From DATKFM01 sp046154965 (GTDB taxonomy: Bacteria > Pseudomonadota > Alphaproteobacteria > Dongiales > Dongiaceae), in NCBI GenBank assembly GCA_046154965.1, contig JBJXDY010000098.1, forward strand, positions 6,235 to 70,234: a stretch of DNA of 64,000 nucleotides, read 5' to 3'. The position numbers and the translations under genes were made by a program. Positions 44,635-54,116 of this stretch are shown here, one piece after another (position 1 is the stretch's first letter; each line of letters begins with the position of its first letter). The notes under the pieces are model-generated. The model worked only from the letters and a program-made list of their open reading frames with translations, was not told where the DNA came from and ran no database searches.

Positions 44635-45300
44635 TTAATTGCCGAGATGAAACACCGCGCCGGCCGCGCGCCACCCGCCGCTTGCCGGCTGGGTTGTCGG
44701 CGTTTGCGCGACGACCTGTCCGGGCTGCTGCAGCAGGTAGAGAATTGCTTCGGGCGAGGCATCGGAAATGACGAAAGTCATGGCGACCGAGGCGCCCGGC
44801 TGGATGCGGCCGCCGGTGAACTCCAGCTGGTCGTAGGGCTCTTCGGTTTCGTTACTGGTGAGGAATTGGGGCGAGGCATAGGGCCGCCCGGCAGTGGAGG
44901 CCTGGCCGAAGGACAGGCCGTCGCCGTAGGGGCTATAGGTCGCCAAGACTTCGCGAAGCTCGAGAGCAAAGCGCGTCCAAGCCTGCGGCGTTTTGTTGGT
45001 TACCACCTTCGTCAGGACAAACGCGAAGGCGTGGTGGGTGCCGACCAGATTGCCGATGCTGGGATCAATATCTTTGATGACCAGGACCACGTCGGTGGAG
45101 ACGCTGGTGATGTTCTCATGGACAACAAAGGGATCGGCCTGCGTGCCCGATCCGGAGACTCCGGTGATCTCGAAACCGCCAAGTTCGTCGCTGAAGGTGA
45201 TGCCATTGACGCGCATCGGCTCAGCTTCGCTCCCGGACGGGAGGAGCAGCGCAAACAAGACACCGATTGCGATCAGAGTCGTCCGGAACGGGGCAATCAT
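44635..45300 (-). CDS. Hypothetical exported protein
   Basis: A 221-residue protein with a clear Sec signal peptide (MIAPFRTTLIAIGVLFALLLPSG, cleavage near SEA). The mature part is rich in beta-type sequence (ITFSDELGGFEITGVSGSG, WTRFALELREVL) and ends with IQPGASVAMTFVISDASPEAILYLLQQPG. No Cys and no membrane anchor is visible, so it is likely periplasmic or secreted. I do not recognise the family. It lies 56 bp upstream of the valS stop on the same strand but points away from known partners. Base composition is like that of the neighbours. Confidence 0.7.
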   Translation of the reverse strand: MIAPFRTTLIAIGVLFALLLPSGSEAEPMRVNGITFSDELGGFEITGVSGSGTQADPFVVHENITSVSTDVVLVIKDIDPSIGNLVGTHHAFAFVLTKVVTNKTPQAWTRFALELREVLATYSPYGDGLSFGQASTAGRPYASPQFLTSNETEEPYDQLEFTGGRIQPGASVAMTFVISDASPEAILYLLQQPGQVVAQTPTTQPASGGWRAAGAVFHLGN

Positions 45301-45356
45301 CCGTCCATTATTGACGGCCCCGAGCGGCTTGGCAAAGGACGGGATCGAGTTTTCAC

Positions 45357-48041
45357 CTAAAGTGCGGCGAGGCGCTCAAGCGCCGCGGCCAGTTTGGCCT
45401 GCGACGCGGTCGCTTCGGCCAGCCGCTCGCGCTGTTCCTCGATGACCTCCGGTGGCGCTTTTGCCACAAAAGCTTCGTTGCCGAGTTTCGAGGAGATTTT
45501 TGATACCTCGGAACCGGCCTTCTCGATCTCCTTCTTCAACCGCGCCTCTTCCCGCGCAACGTCGATGACGCCGGCCAACGGCAGCATAAAGGTCGCCTCG
45601 TCGACCACGACCTGGACGGCGCCCTTGATTGTCGCGCCCGCGGCGATGTCGATGGCACTAAGGCGCGCCAGACGCATCAGGAGGTCGCAATGGGTCTTGA
45701 GGCGCGCCTGCGTCATGGCACCAGCATCGCGGACCTGCAGCGCCAATTGCGCCGCCGGCGGCACATTCATTTCCGAGCGCACCGCGCGGATGGCCGTGAC
45801 TGCCCGGATCAGCCAATCCAGCTCTGCCGCCGCTGCGCTATCGGTCTTGGGGCCGTCATGGGAGGGCCAAGGGGATTTTATGAGCGCGTCGCTTCCGCCG
45901 CTGTTGCCCCAGAGTTCTTCGGTGATGTAGGGCATGAACGGGTGCAGCAGATGCATCAGCTGGCCGAGAACCCAAGCTGTCGCAGCACGAGTTTCCTTCT
46001 GAGCCGCGGCGTCGCCGCCCGACAGGATCGGCTTGGTGAACTCCAGATACCAGTCACAGAATTCGCCCCAGGCGAAATGATAGAGCGCCTCCGCGGCATC
46101 ATTGAACCGGTACGACTCCAGTGCACTTTCGACCTGGCGCTGTGCTTCCTTCGTGCGGCCGACGATCCAGCGATTCACCGTCTGCCTACATTGCGCGGGA
46201 TCGAAATTCGGATCGGGCTCGCACTGATTCATCTGCGCATAGCGCGCGGCGTTCCATAGCTTGGTCGCGAAGTTCCGGTAGCCCTCGACCCGCGACTCCG
46301 AGAATTTAATGTCGCGGCCCTGCGCCGCCTGGGCGGTAAGGGTAAACCGAAGGGCATCGCAGCCATACTTGTCGATCAAGTCCAGGGGATCGATCACATT
46401 GCCCTTGAACTTGGCCATCTTCTGGCCGCGCTCGTCGCGGACCAGGGCGTGGATATAGACGGTGCGGAACGGCACATCCTTCATGAAATGCAATCCCATC
46501 ATCATCATCCGCGCCACCCAGAAGAAGATGATGTCGAAGCCGGTCACCAGCACATCGCCGGGATAGTAGCGTTTCAGCTCGAGCGTCTTCTCCGGCCACC
46601 CGATTGTCGAGAACGGCCAGAGAGCCGAGGAGAACCAGGTATCGAGCACGTCGTCGTCACGGCGCAGCGGCACTTCCTTACCGTAGTGCTGTTTTGCGGC
46701 AACGGCTGCTTCGCTTTCCGTCATCTCGACGAAGATCTTGTCGTCGGGACCGTACCAGGCGGGGATCTGGTGTCCCCACCAGATCTGCCTGCTGATGCAC
46801 CAGGGCTGAATATTGCGCATCCACTCGAAGTAGGTCTTGGTCCATTGTTCCGGCACGAACTTCGTGTCGCCCTGCTCCACCGCGCGGATCGCCGGAGCAG
46901 CCAGCGTAGCCGCATCCACATACCACTGATCGGTCAGCCACGGCTCCAGCGGCACATTGCCGCGATCGCCATGGGGCACTTTGTGGGTATGCGGTTCGAC
47001 TTTTTCGACCAGGCCGAGCGCCTCCAGATCTGCCACGATGCGCTTGCGCGCCTCGAAGCGGTCCAGGCCGCGATAGGCTTCCGGCGCGTTGTCGTTCACG
47101 CAGGCGCTCTTGTCGAAGATGTTGATGCGCGGCAGGTCGTGCCGGCGCCCTACTTCGAAATCGTTGAAGTCGTGGGCCGGCGTGATCTTTACTGCACCGC
47201 TGCCGGTTTCCGGATCGGCATAGGCGTCGGCGATGATCGGTATCTCGCGCCCGACCAGCGGCAGCAGGATCGTCTTGCCGACAAGATCGCTGTAGCGCGG
47301 ATCGTCAGGGTGAACGGCAACGGCGGTATCGCCCAGCATCGTTTCCGGCCGCGTGGTGGCGATGACGATGTAGCGTTCCTGCTCGCCTTTGATCGGATAG
47401 CGGATATGCCAGAGATTGCCGCGGACCTCGGGATTCTGCACCTCGAGATCGGAGATCGCCGTGTGCAGCTTCGGATCCCAGTTCACCAGCCGCTGATCGC
47501 GGTAAATGAGCCCTTTCTTGTGCAAATCGACGAAGACTTTGCGCACCGCATGGGAAAGGCGGGGATCCATGGTGAAACGTTCGCGCGGCCAGTCCGGCGA
47601 CGCGCCGAGGCGGCGAAGCTGGCGCGTGATGGTGCCGCCGGACTCCGCCTTCCACTCCCAGACCTTGGCAATGAAATCCTCGCGGCCGATGGTCTGGATG
47701 TTCGCGGCGACGCCGCGCGCGGCACCTGGCCGGTCGAGCACAATGCCCTTGGCGGCGAGCTGCCGCTCCACCACTGCCTGGGTGGCGATGCCCGCATGAT
47801 CGGTGCCCGGCTGCCACAGCGTATCGAAGCCGCGCATGCGGTGATAGCGGATCAGGATATCCTGCAACGTGAAGGTCAGCGCATGGCCCATATGCAGGCT
47901 GCCGGTCACGTTCGGCGGCGGCATCATGATCGTATAGGGTAGCGCCCTAGAACCCGGATTGGCCGCGAAGGCACCGGACGACTCCCAGCGCGCGTATTGC
48001 CGCTTCTCCACTTCGGCAGGTTCGAACGTCTTTTCCAGCAT
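45357..48041 (-). CDS. valS: Valyl-tRNA synthetase
   Basis: Class I synthetase of 894 residues charging tRNA-Val. HIGH is present in MPPPNVTGSLHMGHALTF; the editing domain, anticodon domain and a C-terminal coiled-coil arm (about 820-894) are all recognisable. The KMSKS box reads KMAKF (genomic 46398-46412 region) rather than the usual KMSKS. ATG 48041 has AGGAAG upstream. Between popZ and the unknown secreted protein. Confidence 0.96.
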   Translation of the reverse strand: MLEKTFEPAEVEKRQYARWESSGAFAANPGSRALPYTIMMPPPNVTGSLHMGHALTFTLQDILIRYHRMRGFDTLWQPGTDHAGIATQAVVERQLAAKGIVLDRPGAARGVAANIQTIGREDFIAKVWEWKAESGGTITRQLRRLGASPDWPRERFTMDPRLSHAVRKVFVDLHKKGLIYRDQRLVNWDPKLHTAISDLEVQNPEVRGNLWHIRYPIKGEQERYIVIATTRPETMLGDTAVAVHPDDPRYSDLVGKTILLPLVGREIPIIADAYADPETGSGAVKITPAHDFNDFEVGRRHDLPRINIFDKSACVNDNAPEAYRGLDRFEARKRIVADLEALGLVEKVEPHTHKVPHGDRGNVPLEPWLTDQWYVDAATLAAPAIRAVEQGDTKFVPEQWTKTYFEWMRNIQPWCISRQIWWGHQIPAWYGPDDKIFVEMTESEAAVAAKQHYGKEVPLRRDDDVLDTWFSSALWPFSTIGWPEKTLELKRYYPGDVLVTGFDIIFFWVARMMMMGLHFMKDVPFRTVYIHALVRDERGQKMAKFKGNVIDPLDLIDKYGCDALRFTLTAQAAQGRDIKFSESRVEGYRNFATKLWNAARYAQMNQCEPDPNFDPAQCRQTVNRWIVGRTKEAQRQVESALESYRFNDAAEALYHFAWGEFCDWYLEFTKPILSGGDAAAQKETRAATAWVLGQLMHLLHPFMPYITEELWGNSGGSDALIKSPWPSHDGPKTDSAAAAELDWLIRAVTAIRAVRSEMNVPPAAQLALQVRDAGAMTQARLKTHCDLLMRLARLSAIDIAAGATIKGAVQVVVDEATFMLPLAGVIDVAREEARLKKEIEKAGSEVSKISSKLGNEAFVAKAPPEVIEEQRERLAEATASQAKLAAALERLAAL

Positions 48042-48114
48042 CAAACAGTCTTCCTTAGATCCGGTCAGGCCCTGATCCGGCCGGTTGTCCCATCATCAAT
48101 AACGGAGGATCGAG

Positions 48115-48717
48115 TCAGCCGGCGCGCTTGGCAAGTTTGTCGACGGCTTCCTTGACGGCCCGTTCGACAAGCGGCGGCAGATTGGCATCGAGCCACTGGC
48201 GCAGCATCGGCTTTACGGCATCGCGAACCAGCTCTTCGACGGTCAGCGAGGAATGGAGCTTCTCGGGCTCCGCAGCCACCGCTTCCAGGCCGGGTGTCTT
48301 GGCGATGTCCATGAGGCGCGACAGGGCAGCCATCGCGCTTTCAATTTTGGTGTCGGACGCCGGGGCCGAAGGAGACGCATTGGGTGACGGCGCCTTTTCT
48401 GTCAGGGCTTCAGGGCTCACCAGCTTCCCGACGACGGCCGCCGCTTCCGCCTTTACCGCCTCCACAGCGGATTCAGTTTTCTCGGCCGATGCAGGTGCGG
48501 CCTTTGGTGCTTCCTCTCCGACCGTGACGATGCTGCCGTCGTCCTGGACGATCTGCGTCAGTTCGAAGACTTCGGCCCTCTGCTGTGCCGGCTTCGGGGC
48601 TTCGGCGGAGGGGGGCGTCCCGTCCTTTGCGTCCTGCTCGCCCTCGGCAATAATCCGCCGGATAGAAGCCAGGATGTCTTCCATGGATTGGCCGCCGTTG
48701 GTGCCGGATTGGTTCAT
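48115..48717 (-). CDS. popZ: Polar organising protein PopZ (DUF2497)
   Basis: Self-assembling pole scaffold that anchors the ParB-parS centromere in alphaproteobacteria. The 200-residue protein has the conserved N-terminal helix MEDILASIRRIIAE (residues 12-25), an acidic Pro/Ala-rich disordered middle, and the C-terminal oligomerisation helices VEELVRDAVKPMLRQWLDAN and LVERAVKEAVDKLAKR. It lies between valS and tolC, an order also known from Caulobacter. Confidence 0.93.
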   Translation of the reverse strand: MNQSGTNGGQSMEDILASIRRIIAEGEQDAKDGTPPSAEAPKPAQQRAEVFELTQIVQDDGSIVTVGEEAPKAAPASAEKTESAVEAVKAEAAAVVGKLVSPEALTEKAPSPNASPSAPASDTKIESAMAALSRLMDIAKTPGLEAVAAEPEKLHSSLTVEELVRDAVKPMLRQWLDANLPPLVERAVKEAVDKLAKRAG

Positions 48718-48793
48718 CGTTTTTGCCCGTCTGGGTCATGTTTATCAGACCGGCCGCGCTCCCGGAAGCCATTCCTTAAATTGGTCACCGGGG

Positions 48794-50158
48794 TCATTCC
48801 GAGCTGATATCGATCCCCCAGAACTTGTCCTTTACCGAGTCATAATGCTTGTCCACGTCGTAGCGGGGCGCCGGCAATCCGAGCCCGCCGGCCGTCAACC
48901 TGCCGATAGAGAACAGGACTTGATACGCCGCCACGACTTCGTCCCTGTAGGCCCGGACCAGATTGACCTGCGCCTGCAAGTACTCCTGCTGCGCGTCCAG
49001 GACGTCCAGGATCGTGCGCGCCCCGACATTCGCCTCTTCCTGCACGCCCTCAAAAGCCACCCTGGTGGCCTCCACCTGGGCCTTGAAGGACTCGATCTGC
49101 GCGCGTGCAGTCACCAGAGAACGCCAGGAACTGGTCGCCTGTTGCTCCGCCGAGCGCCGCTGTTCCTGCACTTGAAGCAAGCGCTGGCTGACCACCTGCT
49201 TCGATTGGCGGACGCGCGAGCCGACTCCGCCCGCCTGATAAAGCGGAATTCTCACCTGCAACAAGACAGCGGCCGAGTTTTCGAAGCCACCGTCATTGGT
49301 CAGTTTGTCGTCGGCGCTCTGCAAGCGGCCGACCAAATCGACACTTGGTAGAAGCTCCCCAAAGACCACGTCAATCCCGTCCCGGGCTGCTTGCTCGAGA
49401 TACTTGGCGGCAATCAGGTCAGGATTGTTCTCCGACTCTGCCACGGTTTCTGCTTCGCTCGAAGGAAGGCCCTCCGGCGGCTTGGCCGTTTCGAGATCAA
49501 CCGGGTCCTCACCAATAATTTCCCGATAGATGGCGCGAGACGTCGTTAGCTGGCCCTCGGCGGCAGTTTGCTCGGCAAAGGCGCCCGCCAACCGGGATTC
49601 GGATTGCGCAACATCGGTTCGCGTCAGTTCCCCGACATCAAATCGGGTGCGCGTCGCCTCAAGTTGCCTCGTCAACACCTCGACGTTGTTAATCGTAAGA
49701 TTCAGCACAGCCTGATCCCGCAACACGTCGGAGTATGCCGTCACCCCCCGCAACAACACCTGCTGCTCCACGGAAATGAGCGTCGCCCGCTGCGCCCAGA
49801 TCACATTGTCGGCCTGGCTGATGCTGGCATCGATGCTGCCGCCGCGATAGATGGGCTGATTCAGATTGAGCGCGACCGTGCCGGTGCCATCCGTTCCGCT
49901 ATTGAAGTCATTGTCAACAGACCGCGTTCCAGCTTCGCCCGTCACGTCGATTGTCGGGCGCCGCAGGGATTTCGCCTGCGCTATCTGCTCGTCCGTTGCC
50001 CGCAATTCGGCACGGGACGCCTGCAATGTCGGATTGGTCCCATAGGCCCGCGCCAGGGCTTCTTCCAATGAAATCGCCCAGGCCTGTGTCGGCAGAAATG
50101 CCGCGGGCGCGAGCGCCATACACAGCGCGATCGATTGCAGACGCCAACGTGATGCCAC
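48794..50158 (-). CDS. TolC-family outer-membrane channel (first paralogue)
   Basis: Outer-membrane efflux duct of 454 residues: signal peptide to about residue 28 (AWA), then two repeats of the TolC coiled-coil fold with PTLQASRAELRATDEQI and NVGARTILDVLDAQQEYLQAQVNLV. A GTG start at 50158 has GGAGG 5 nt upstream. It lies next to popZ and a Pcm-like gene, typical of the alphaproteobacterial house-keeping TolC rather than the secretion-operon version at 51277. Confidence 0.9.
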   Translation of the reverse strand: MASRWRLQSIALCMALAPAAFLPTQAWAISLEEALARAYGTNPTLQASRAELRATDEQIAQAKSLRRPTIDVTGEAGTRSVDNDFNSGTDGTGTVALNLNQPIYRGGSIDASISQADNVIWAQRATLISVEQQVLLRGVTAYSDVLRDQAVLNLTINNVEVLTRQLEATRTRFDVGELTRTDVAQSESRLAGAFAEQTAAEGQLTTSRAIYREIIGEDPVDLETAKPPEGLPSSEAETVAESENNPDLIAAKYLEQAARDGIDVVFGELLPSVDLVGRLQSADDKLTNDGGFENSAAVLLQVRIPLYQAGGVGSRVRQSKQVVSQRLLQVQEQRRSAEQQATSSWRSLVTARAQIESFKAQVEATRVAFEGVQEEANVGARTILDVLDAQQEYLQAQVNLVRAYRDEVVAAYQVLFSIGRLTAGGLGLPAPRYDVDKHYDSVKDKFWGIDISSE

Positions 50159-50239
50159 TTATTCCTCCGTCACGGACTCCTGTTTGGTATCCTATCCACC
50201 CGCTACCCCAAAGATAAGCACCGCGGTATTGGCCGATTC

Positions 50240-50890
50240 CTAGAAGACGAACCCGGGTTGAGATTGCAACCCCGGCAGCATTGAAACCGACGCATCGAAG
50301 AGCATGCGCGTCGAAATGACTTCACCGCTCCGCGCAAATAGCATGGCGCGGCCCACCCCGCGGTCCTTGACAACCGCGGTCAGCCGTCCGCCATCGGCCA
50401 ACTGGGCGAGCAACATGGGCGGCACCCCGTCAGCGAGGCCTTCGATGACGATGACATTGTACGGCGCCTGCCGGGGCACTCCCTGCTCCAATGGACCCTG
50501 CAGGACGATGGCATTGGCAATGCCGAGGGCCGACAGCTCGGAGTTTGCACGATCGGCCATCGCGCCGTCGATTTCCAGCCCGACAACGGTTGCGGCGAGC
50601 CGAGACAAAACCGCGGCACCGTATCCGGTGGCGCTGCCGACATCGAGGACCGAGTCGCCGGGCGACGGCGCCGCCGCCTGGATCAGGCGGCCGAGCACCA
50701 TTGGTTCAAGCAGGAAACGGCCATTGCCCAGCGGTACGTCCTCGTCCGCATAGGCGACGGCCTGAATGGCGGCTGGCACGAATTGTTCGCGCGGAATCGC
50801 CGCCATGGCGTCCAACAGCGCCTGGTCGGTGACTTTGTTGGGCCGCAACTGGCTGTCGACCATGCTGCGGCGCGCGGCTACAAACTTCAT
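50240..50890 (-). CDS. Pcm-like methyltransferase family protein
   Basis: A 216-residue SAM-dependent methyltransferase related to protein-L-isoaspartate methyltransferase. It has IPREQFVP, LEPMVLGRLIQAA, the SAM loop VLDVGSATGYGAAVL (about 80-94) and a C-terminal VLKDRG-type ending, but the TLSQP active-site block of true Pcm is changed to RFLLEPM. Therefore isoaspartate repair is uncertain; it is the smaller paralogue of the gene at 25227. Directly upstream of tolC on the same strand, a conserved neighbourhood. Start at ATG 50890. Confidence 0.8.
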   Translation of the reverse strand: MKFVAARRSMVDSQLRPNKVTDQALLDAMAAIPREQFVPAAIQAVAYADEDVPLGNGRFLLEPMVLGRLIQAAAPSPGDSVLDVGSATGYGAAVLSRLAATVVGLEIDGAMADRANSELSALGIANAIVLQGPLEQGVPRQAPYNVIVIEGLADGVPPMLLAQLADGGRLTAVVKDRGVGRAMLFARSGEVISTRMLFDASVSMLPGLQSQPGFVF

Positions 50891-51088
50891 TGCAAAACTG
50901 CATCGGCTGGGCGGTGGAACAGGCGCCGCGCCCGGCCAATCCCGCGGCCGCAGCGGCATATGCCGCTTATAGCCCTCAGATGCCTGAAAAACAATGCGTT
51001 GCAGCCCAGTAGAAAGCTTGGCCCCTCAGCTTGACCCCCTCACGCGACCCCCTTAATGTCCCGGCCTTCCCTCAAAAGGCGGGACGAG

Positions 51089-51162
51089 GGCCCGGTGGCA
51101 GAGTGGCCATGCAGAGGACTGCAAATCCTTGTACGTCGGTTCGATTCCGGCCCGGGCCTCCA
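51089..51162 (+). tRNA. tRNA-Cys(GCA)
   Basis: Seventy-four nucleotides with encoded CCA. Acceptor stem GGCCCGG pairs with CCGGGCC, discriminator U (typical of tRNA-Cys), anticodon stem 51114-51118 with 51126-51130 around loop CTGCAAA (anticodon GCA at 51121-51123), T-arm with GGTTCGATTCC. Single copy in the window, on the plus strand between two minus-strand genes. Confidence 0.97.
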
Positions 51163-51200
51163 CTTTGCGGCAAATCCCCCGCTGCCGCGGCGCAGCAACG

Positions 51201-51238
51201 AAAAACGGCACGGCCGGCGTCTTCCGCCAACCGTGCCG
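51201..51238 (-). terminator. Rho-independent terminator of the type I secretion operon
   Basis: Read on the minus strand: CGGCACGG (51238-51231), an inner GGCG/CGCC stem, CCGTGCCG (51213-51206) and TTTTT (51205-51201). It lies 38 bp downstream of the last secretion gene, and just beyond tRNA-Cys of the opposite strand. Confidence 0.88.
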
Positions 51239-51276
51239 CAATCAAAGCCGGCACGCCGCCAAATCGCTGATCTGGC

Positions 51277-52638
51277 TCAGTCGAACGGATTCCAGCTCTC
51301 CGCAGCCTGCGGATTTGCCGCCTCGACGGGAGTCAAACCGAGAGACGCCTGCAAGGATCCCTGCGAAGCCAGCAGGCGGTAGTTGGCGAACAGTTCGGTG
51401 TACTCCGCTGTGACCAGGGAATCGCGCGCCAGGAACAACTCATTATCGGCATCGAGCAGGTCGAGCAGCCCACGCTGACCGATCTCGAACTGTTGCTTGT
51501 AGACATCCCGAGTCTGCTCGTTCGCTTCGACCTCGCGCCGCAGGATCTCGACATTGTTGTGCGAGACTTCCATTGCGTTCCAGGAGACGCGGGTATCTTC
51601 CGCGACCTTGCGCTCGTTCACGCGCAAGCGGTCGAGAGCTTCCGCTTGACGGTACTTGAACTCGCGGATGCGGGCCACGTCGGCGCCGCCGCGATACAAA
51701 TTGTAACGCATGACGACAAGCGCGGTCGCGTCGTACTCGGTGTCGCGGCGGCCGTCGATGTCATCGTTAATCGAGCCGCCGAGCTCCAGTCGCAAATCCG
51801 GATAGAGGCTGGCGTTCTGCTGCTTGACGTCGGCCTCGGCCGCCTTGACGTCGGCGCGGGCAAATCGGACGGTCGGGCTGTTCTCGATTGCCAATGCTAC
51901 CGCCGTCTCCACATCCTGCGGAATTGCGTCCGCAGGCACGGTGGGATCGTCGAGCGTATCGGGCGCCTGGCCGACGACACGAATAAAGAGAGCTTCGGCG
52001 TCGCGCAGATCGCCGCGCACTTGGTTCAAACTCGATTCCGCGTTGCTCAGGCGGGCCTCTGCCTGGCGGACGTCGGCGATGTTGCCGCCGCCGGCATCGG
52101 CGCGGGCGCGGACCTGATCCAGACGCTGGCGATGAACATTCACATTGTTTTCCGCGATGTCCACGCGGGCGCGATGGCGCAGCACTTCCAGATAGGCCTC
52201 TACCGCATCGAGGCCGACAAATTCCGAGGTTTCGTTGACCCGATGGGCTGCGGATTCGACGCGCGCAATCTGCTTCTCGACTTCGCTATCGGCGAAGAAA
52301 CCGTCGAACAGGAGCTGGCTGAGGGTGGCCGAGCCTTCCTTGCGAAGGAGCGCGATGTCGTCCTTGCCCCGCGCTTCGACCGTCACATTGTCGGAAAACT
52401 CCGGACCGGTGGCCGCACGGAGGTCGACCTGCGGCAAATAGAGTGCGCGGCCCTGACGCAGTTCCTCATCGATGGCGCGCCGGTTGTTGGATACGGAACC
52501 CACTTCCGGGTTCGTGTTGATCGCGATCTCGACTGCTTCTTTGAGAGTCATTGATTGTGCCGGGCCAGCCCACAACGGCAAGGCCAGCAAGCATGCCACC
52601 GCGGCGGTTCGCAGCAACTGCGTTTTGTAATCCAGCAT
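51277..52638 (-). CDS. TolC-like outer-membrane component of type I secretion (LapE-like)
   Basis: Outer-membrane duct of 453 residues; signal peptide to about residue 29 (PAQS), then coiled-coil repeats with NTNPEVGSVSNNRRAIDEELRQ and GQRGLLDLLDADNELFLARDSLV. Sequence style (rich in acidic residues, EAVEIAINTNPE start) follows the LapE/AggA group that serves adhesin export. Third gene of the lapBCE-type operon, followed by a terminator. Differs clearly from the paralogue at 48794, so the genome has at least two TolC types. Confidence 0.9.
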   Translation of the reverse strand: MLDYKTQLLRTAAVACLLALPLWAGPAQSMTLKEAVEIAINTNPEVGSVSNNRRAIDEELRQGRALYLPQVDLRAATGPEFSDNVTVEARGKDDIALLRKEGSATLSQLLFDGFFADSEVEKQIARVESAAHRVNETSEFVGLDAVEAYLEVLRHRARVDIAENNVNVHRQRLDQVRARADAGGGNIADVRQAEARLSNAESSLNQVRGDLRDAEALFIRVVGQAPDTLDDPTVPADAIPQDVETAVALAIENSPTVRFARADVKAAEADVKQQNASLYPDLRLELGGSINDDIDGRRDTEYDATALVVMRYNLYRGGADVARIREFKYRQAEALDRLRVNERKVAEDTRVSWNAMEVSHNNVEILRREVEANEQTRDVYKQQFEIGQRGLLDLLDADNELFLARDSLVTAEYTELFANYRLLASQGSLQASLGLTPVEAANPQAAESWNPFD

Positions 52639-52680
52639 GGCAATATTCCATCACTTCAATGAGTTAGAACAAATTCCTGT

Positions 52681-52703
52681 CTCGTCCGGAGAGTGCGGAC
52701 GAG
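52681..52703. repeat. Intercistronic hairpin upstream of the LapE-like gene
   Basis: CTCGTCCG-GAGAGTG-CGGACGAG, a perfect 8-bp stem with 7-nt loop, in the leader 43 bp before the LapE-like start codon. It could stabilise the downstream mRNA or be a processing site. Confidence 0.55.
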
Positions 52704-52709
52704 GCGCCA

Positions 52710-52738
52710 ACATAAGCACTTCATCAAAACTATGTAAA
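52710..52738 (-). promoter_or_regulatory. Candidate internal promoter before the LapE-like gene
   Basis: Minus strand: TTTACA (52738-52733), 17-bp spacer, TTATGT (52715-52710), in an AT-rich intercistronic region of 132 bp. It would allow the duct to be expressed apart from lapB and lapC. Confidence 0.4.
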
Positions 52739-52770
52739 AATCTGATTAATCTGTTGTTTCCTCGAAAACT

Positions 52771-54105
52771 CTAGCGTTCGCTTCCGGCTGTGTTGATTGT
52801 CCGCACAATCGGCAGGAGGAGGTACTGCAAAACCGTCTTCTGCCCCGTCAGGATGTCCACAACCGCGGTATCGCCTGGACCGATTTCTAGCTGGGCACCC
52901 CCCTTGCCTTGAAGATAGTTCCGGTCGGTCCGCAACCGCACGCGGAAGAACCGGTCACGTTTCCCGCCGACCTCTTCTTCGATCGCATCGGAGCTCTTGA
53001 ACTCCACCACCGCATGCAGACCGCCATAAATACTGTAGTCATAGGTGTCGAACTTGACGACGGCTTTCTGATCGAGATGGACGAAGCCGCTATCGGTGGT
53101 CTTGATCCGGGCCTCGACCAGCAGCGTGTCTTCGATCGGCACGATCTCCATCAGATCCTCGCCGGGACGGATGACGCCGCCGATGGTGCGGATCTTGATC
53201 TCCTTCACCGAGCCGCGGACGGGCGAACGCACTTCCGTGCGCAAGACGCGGTCCTTGTTGGAAATCAATTGTTCCTGCACGCTGGCCAGCTCCGCCCGAT
53301 GGCGGCTGAGTTCTTCGGCCGCCTCGCTGCGGAAGGTGCTGGTCCGCTCATTGACGCGGTTCTGCTGCTCCTTTATCTGCGCTTCCGTCTGCGGAATCGC
53401 CGACTGCGTTGCATCCAGCTCGGTCTTCAGCTCGTTCACGTCACGCTGGGTCTGCAGAAGCTCGACCTGGGAAATGACCCCCTGGTCAGCGAGCGGTTTC
53501 TTGATGCGAAGCTGCTTTTGCGCCAGCGCGAGAGACTGCTTGACGTTCGCTTCCTTGATGATCAGCGACTCCAGCTCCTTCTCCTTCTGCACCTTCTGCT
53601 CGCGGAGAATACTGAGCTGGGACTCCAACTGCTCGCGCCGGATCTCAGCGTTAGCTCGCTCCGCGTCGACAAGCCCAGGAGCTTCGTTCGTGAGTTCCAA
53701 AGGAAACTCGATGTCCGCAGGCGCTTTCCGGGCGATTTCGCCCTCCAACCGGGCCACGACCGCTGAAAGATGCAGGTACTGCTGACGCAAATCGGAGAGA
53801 TCCGATTCAGCCCGCCGGTTGTCGATGCGCAGCAGGACCTGGCCCTTCTCCACAACATCGCCCTCGCGCACCATTACGTCGGCGAGGATGCCGCCTTCGA
53901 GGTTCTGGATGAGCTGAATCTGGCTCGACGGAATCACGCGGGCCTGCCCGCGCGTGACTTCGTCCAGTACCGCCTGGTCCGCCCAAATCAGGAACACGAC
54001 GACGAACGCCGCGACGGCGTAAAGAAGGATGTGGCCGAAGAACCAAAACCCGCGGCGGTCCACGTCGATCGGATCGATAAAATCGCCCCTGTTCGTATCG
54101 CTCAT
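52771..54105 (-). CDS. HlyD-family type I secretion adaptor (LapC-like)
   Basis: Periplasmic membrane-fusion protein of 444 residues: single N-terminal membrane helix (about 22-44), lipoyl half-motifs (VIPSSQIQLIQNLEGGILADV and RSPVRGSVKEIKI), a long coiled-coil hairpin (about 100-290, Glu/Gln/Lys rich) and a C-terminal beta-barrel with LPIVRTINTAGSE. It connects the ABC protein to the TolC duct. Eleven bp after the ABC gene. Confidence 0.95.
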   Translation of the reverse strand: MSDTNRGDFIDPIDVDRRGFWFFGHILLYAVAAFVVVFLIWADQAVLDEVTRGQARVIPSSQIQLIQNLEGGILADVMVREGDVVEKGQVLLRIDNRRAESDLSDLRQQYLHLSAVVARLEGEIARKAPADIEFPLELTNEAPGLVDAERANAEIRREQLESQLSILREQKVQKEKELESLIIKEANVKQSLALAQKQLRIKKPLADQGVISQVELLQTQRDVNELKTELDATQSAIPQTEAQIKEQQNRVNERTSTFRSEAAEELSRHRAELASVQEQLISNKDRVLRTEVRSPVRGSVKEIKIRTIGGVIRPGEDLMEIVPIEDTLLVEARIKTTDSGFVHLDQKAVVKFDTYDYSIYGGLHAVVEFKSSDAIEEEVGGKRDRFFRVRLRTDRNYLQGKGGAQLEIGPGDTAVVDILTGQKTVLQYLLLPIVRTINTAGSER

Positions 54106-54116
54106 GACCGCGCTCC

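Noticed and set aside
46449..47942. Plus-strand frame opposite valS
   Set aside because: Shadow of the synthetase gene; no ribosome-binding site and no domain.
51089..51162. tRNA as integration site of a genomic island
   Set aside because: No repeat of the tRNA 3' end and no integrase were seen in the adjacent 13 kb.
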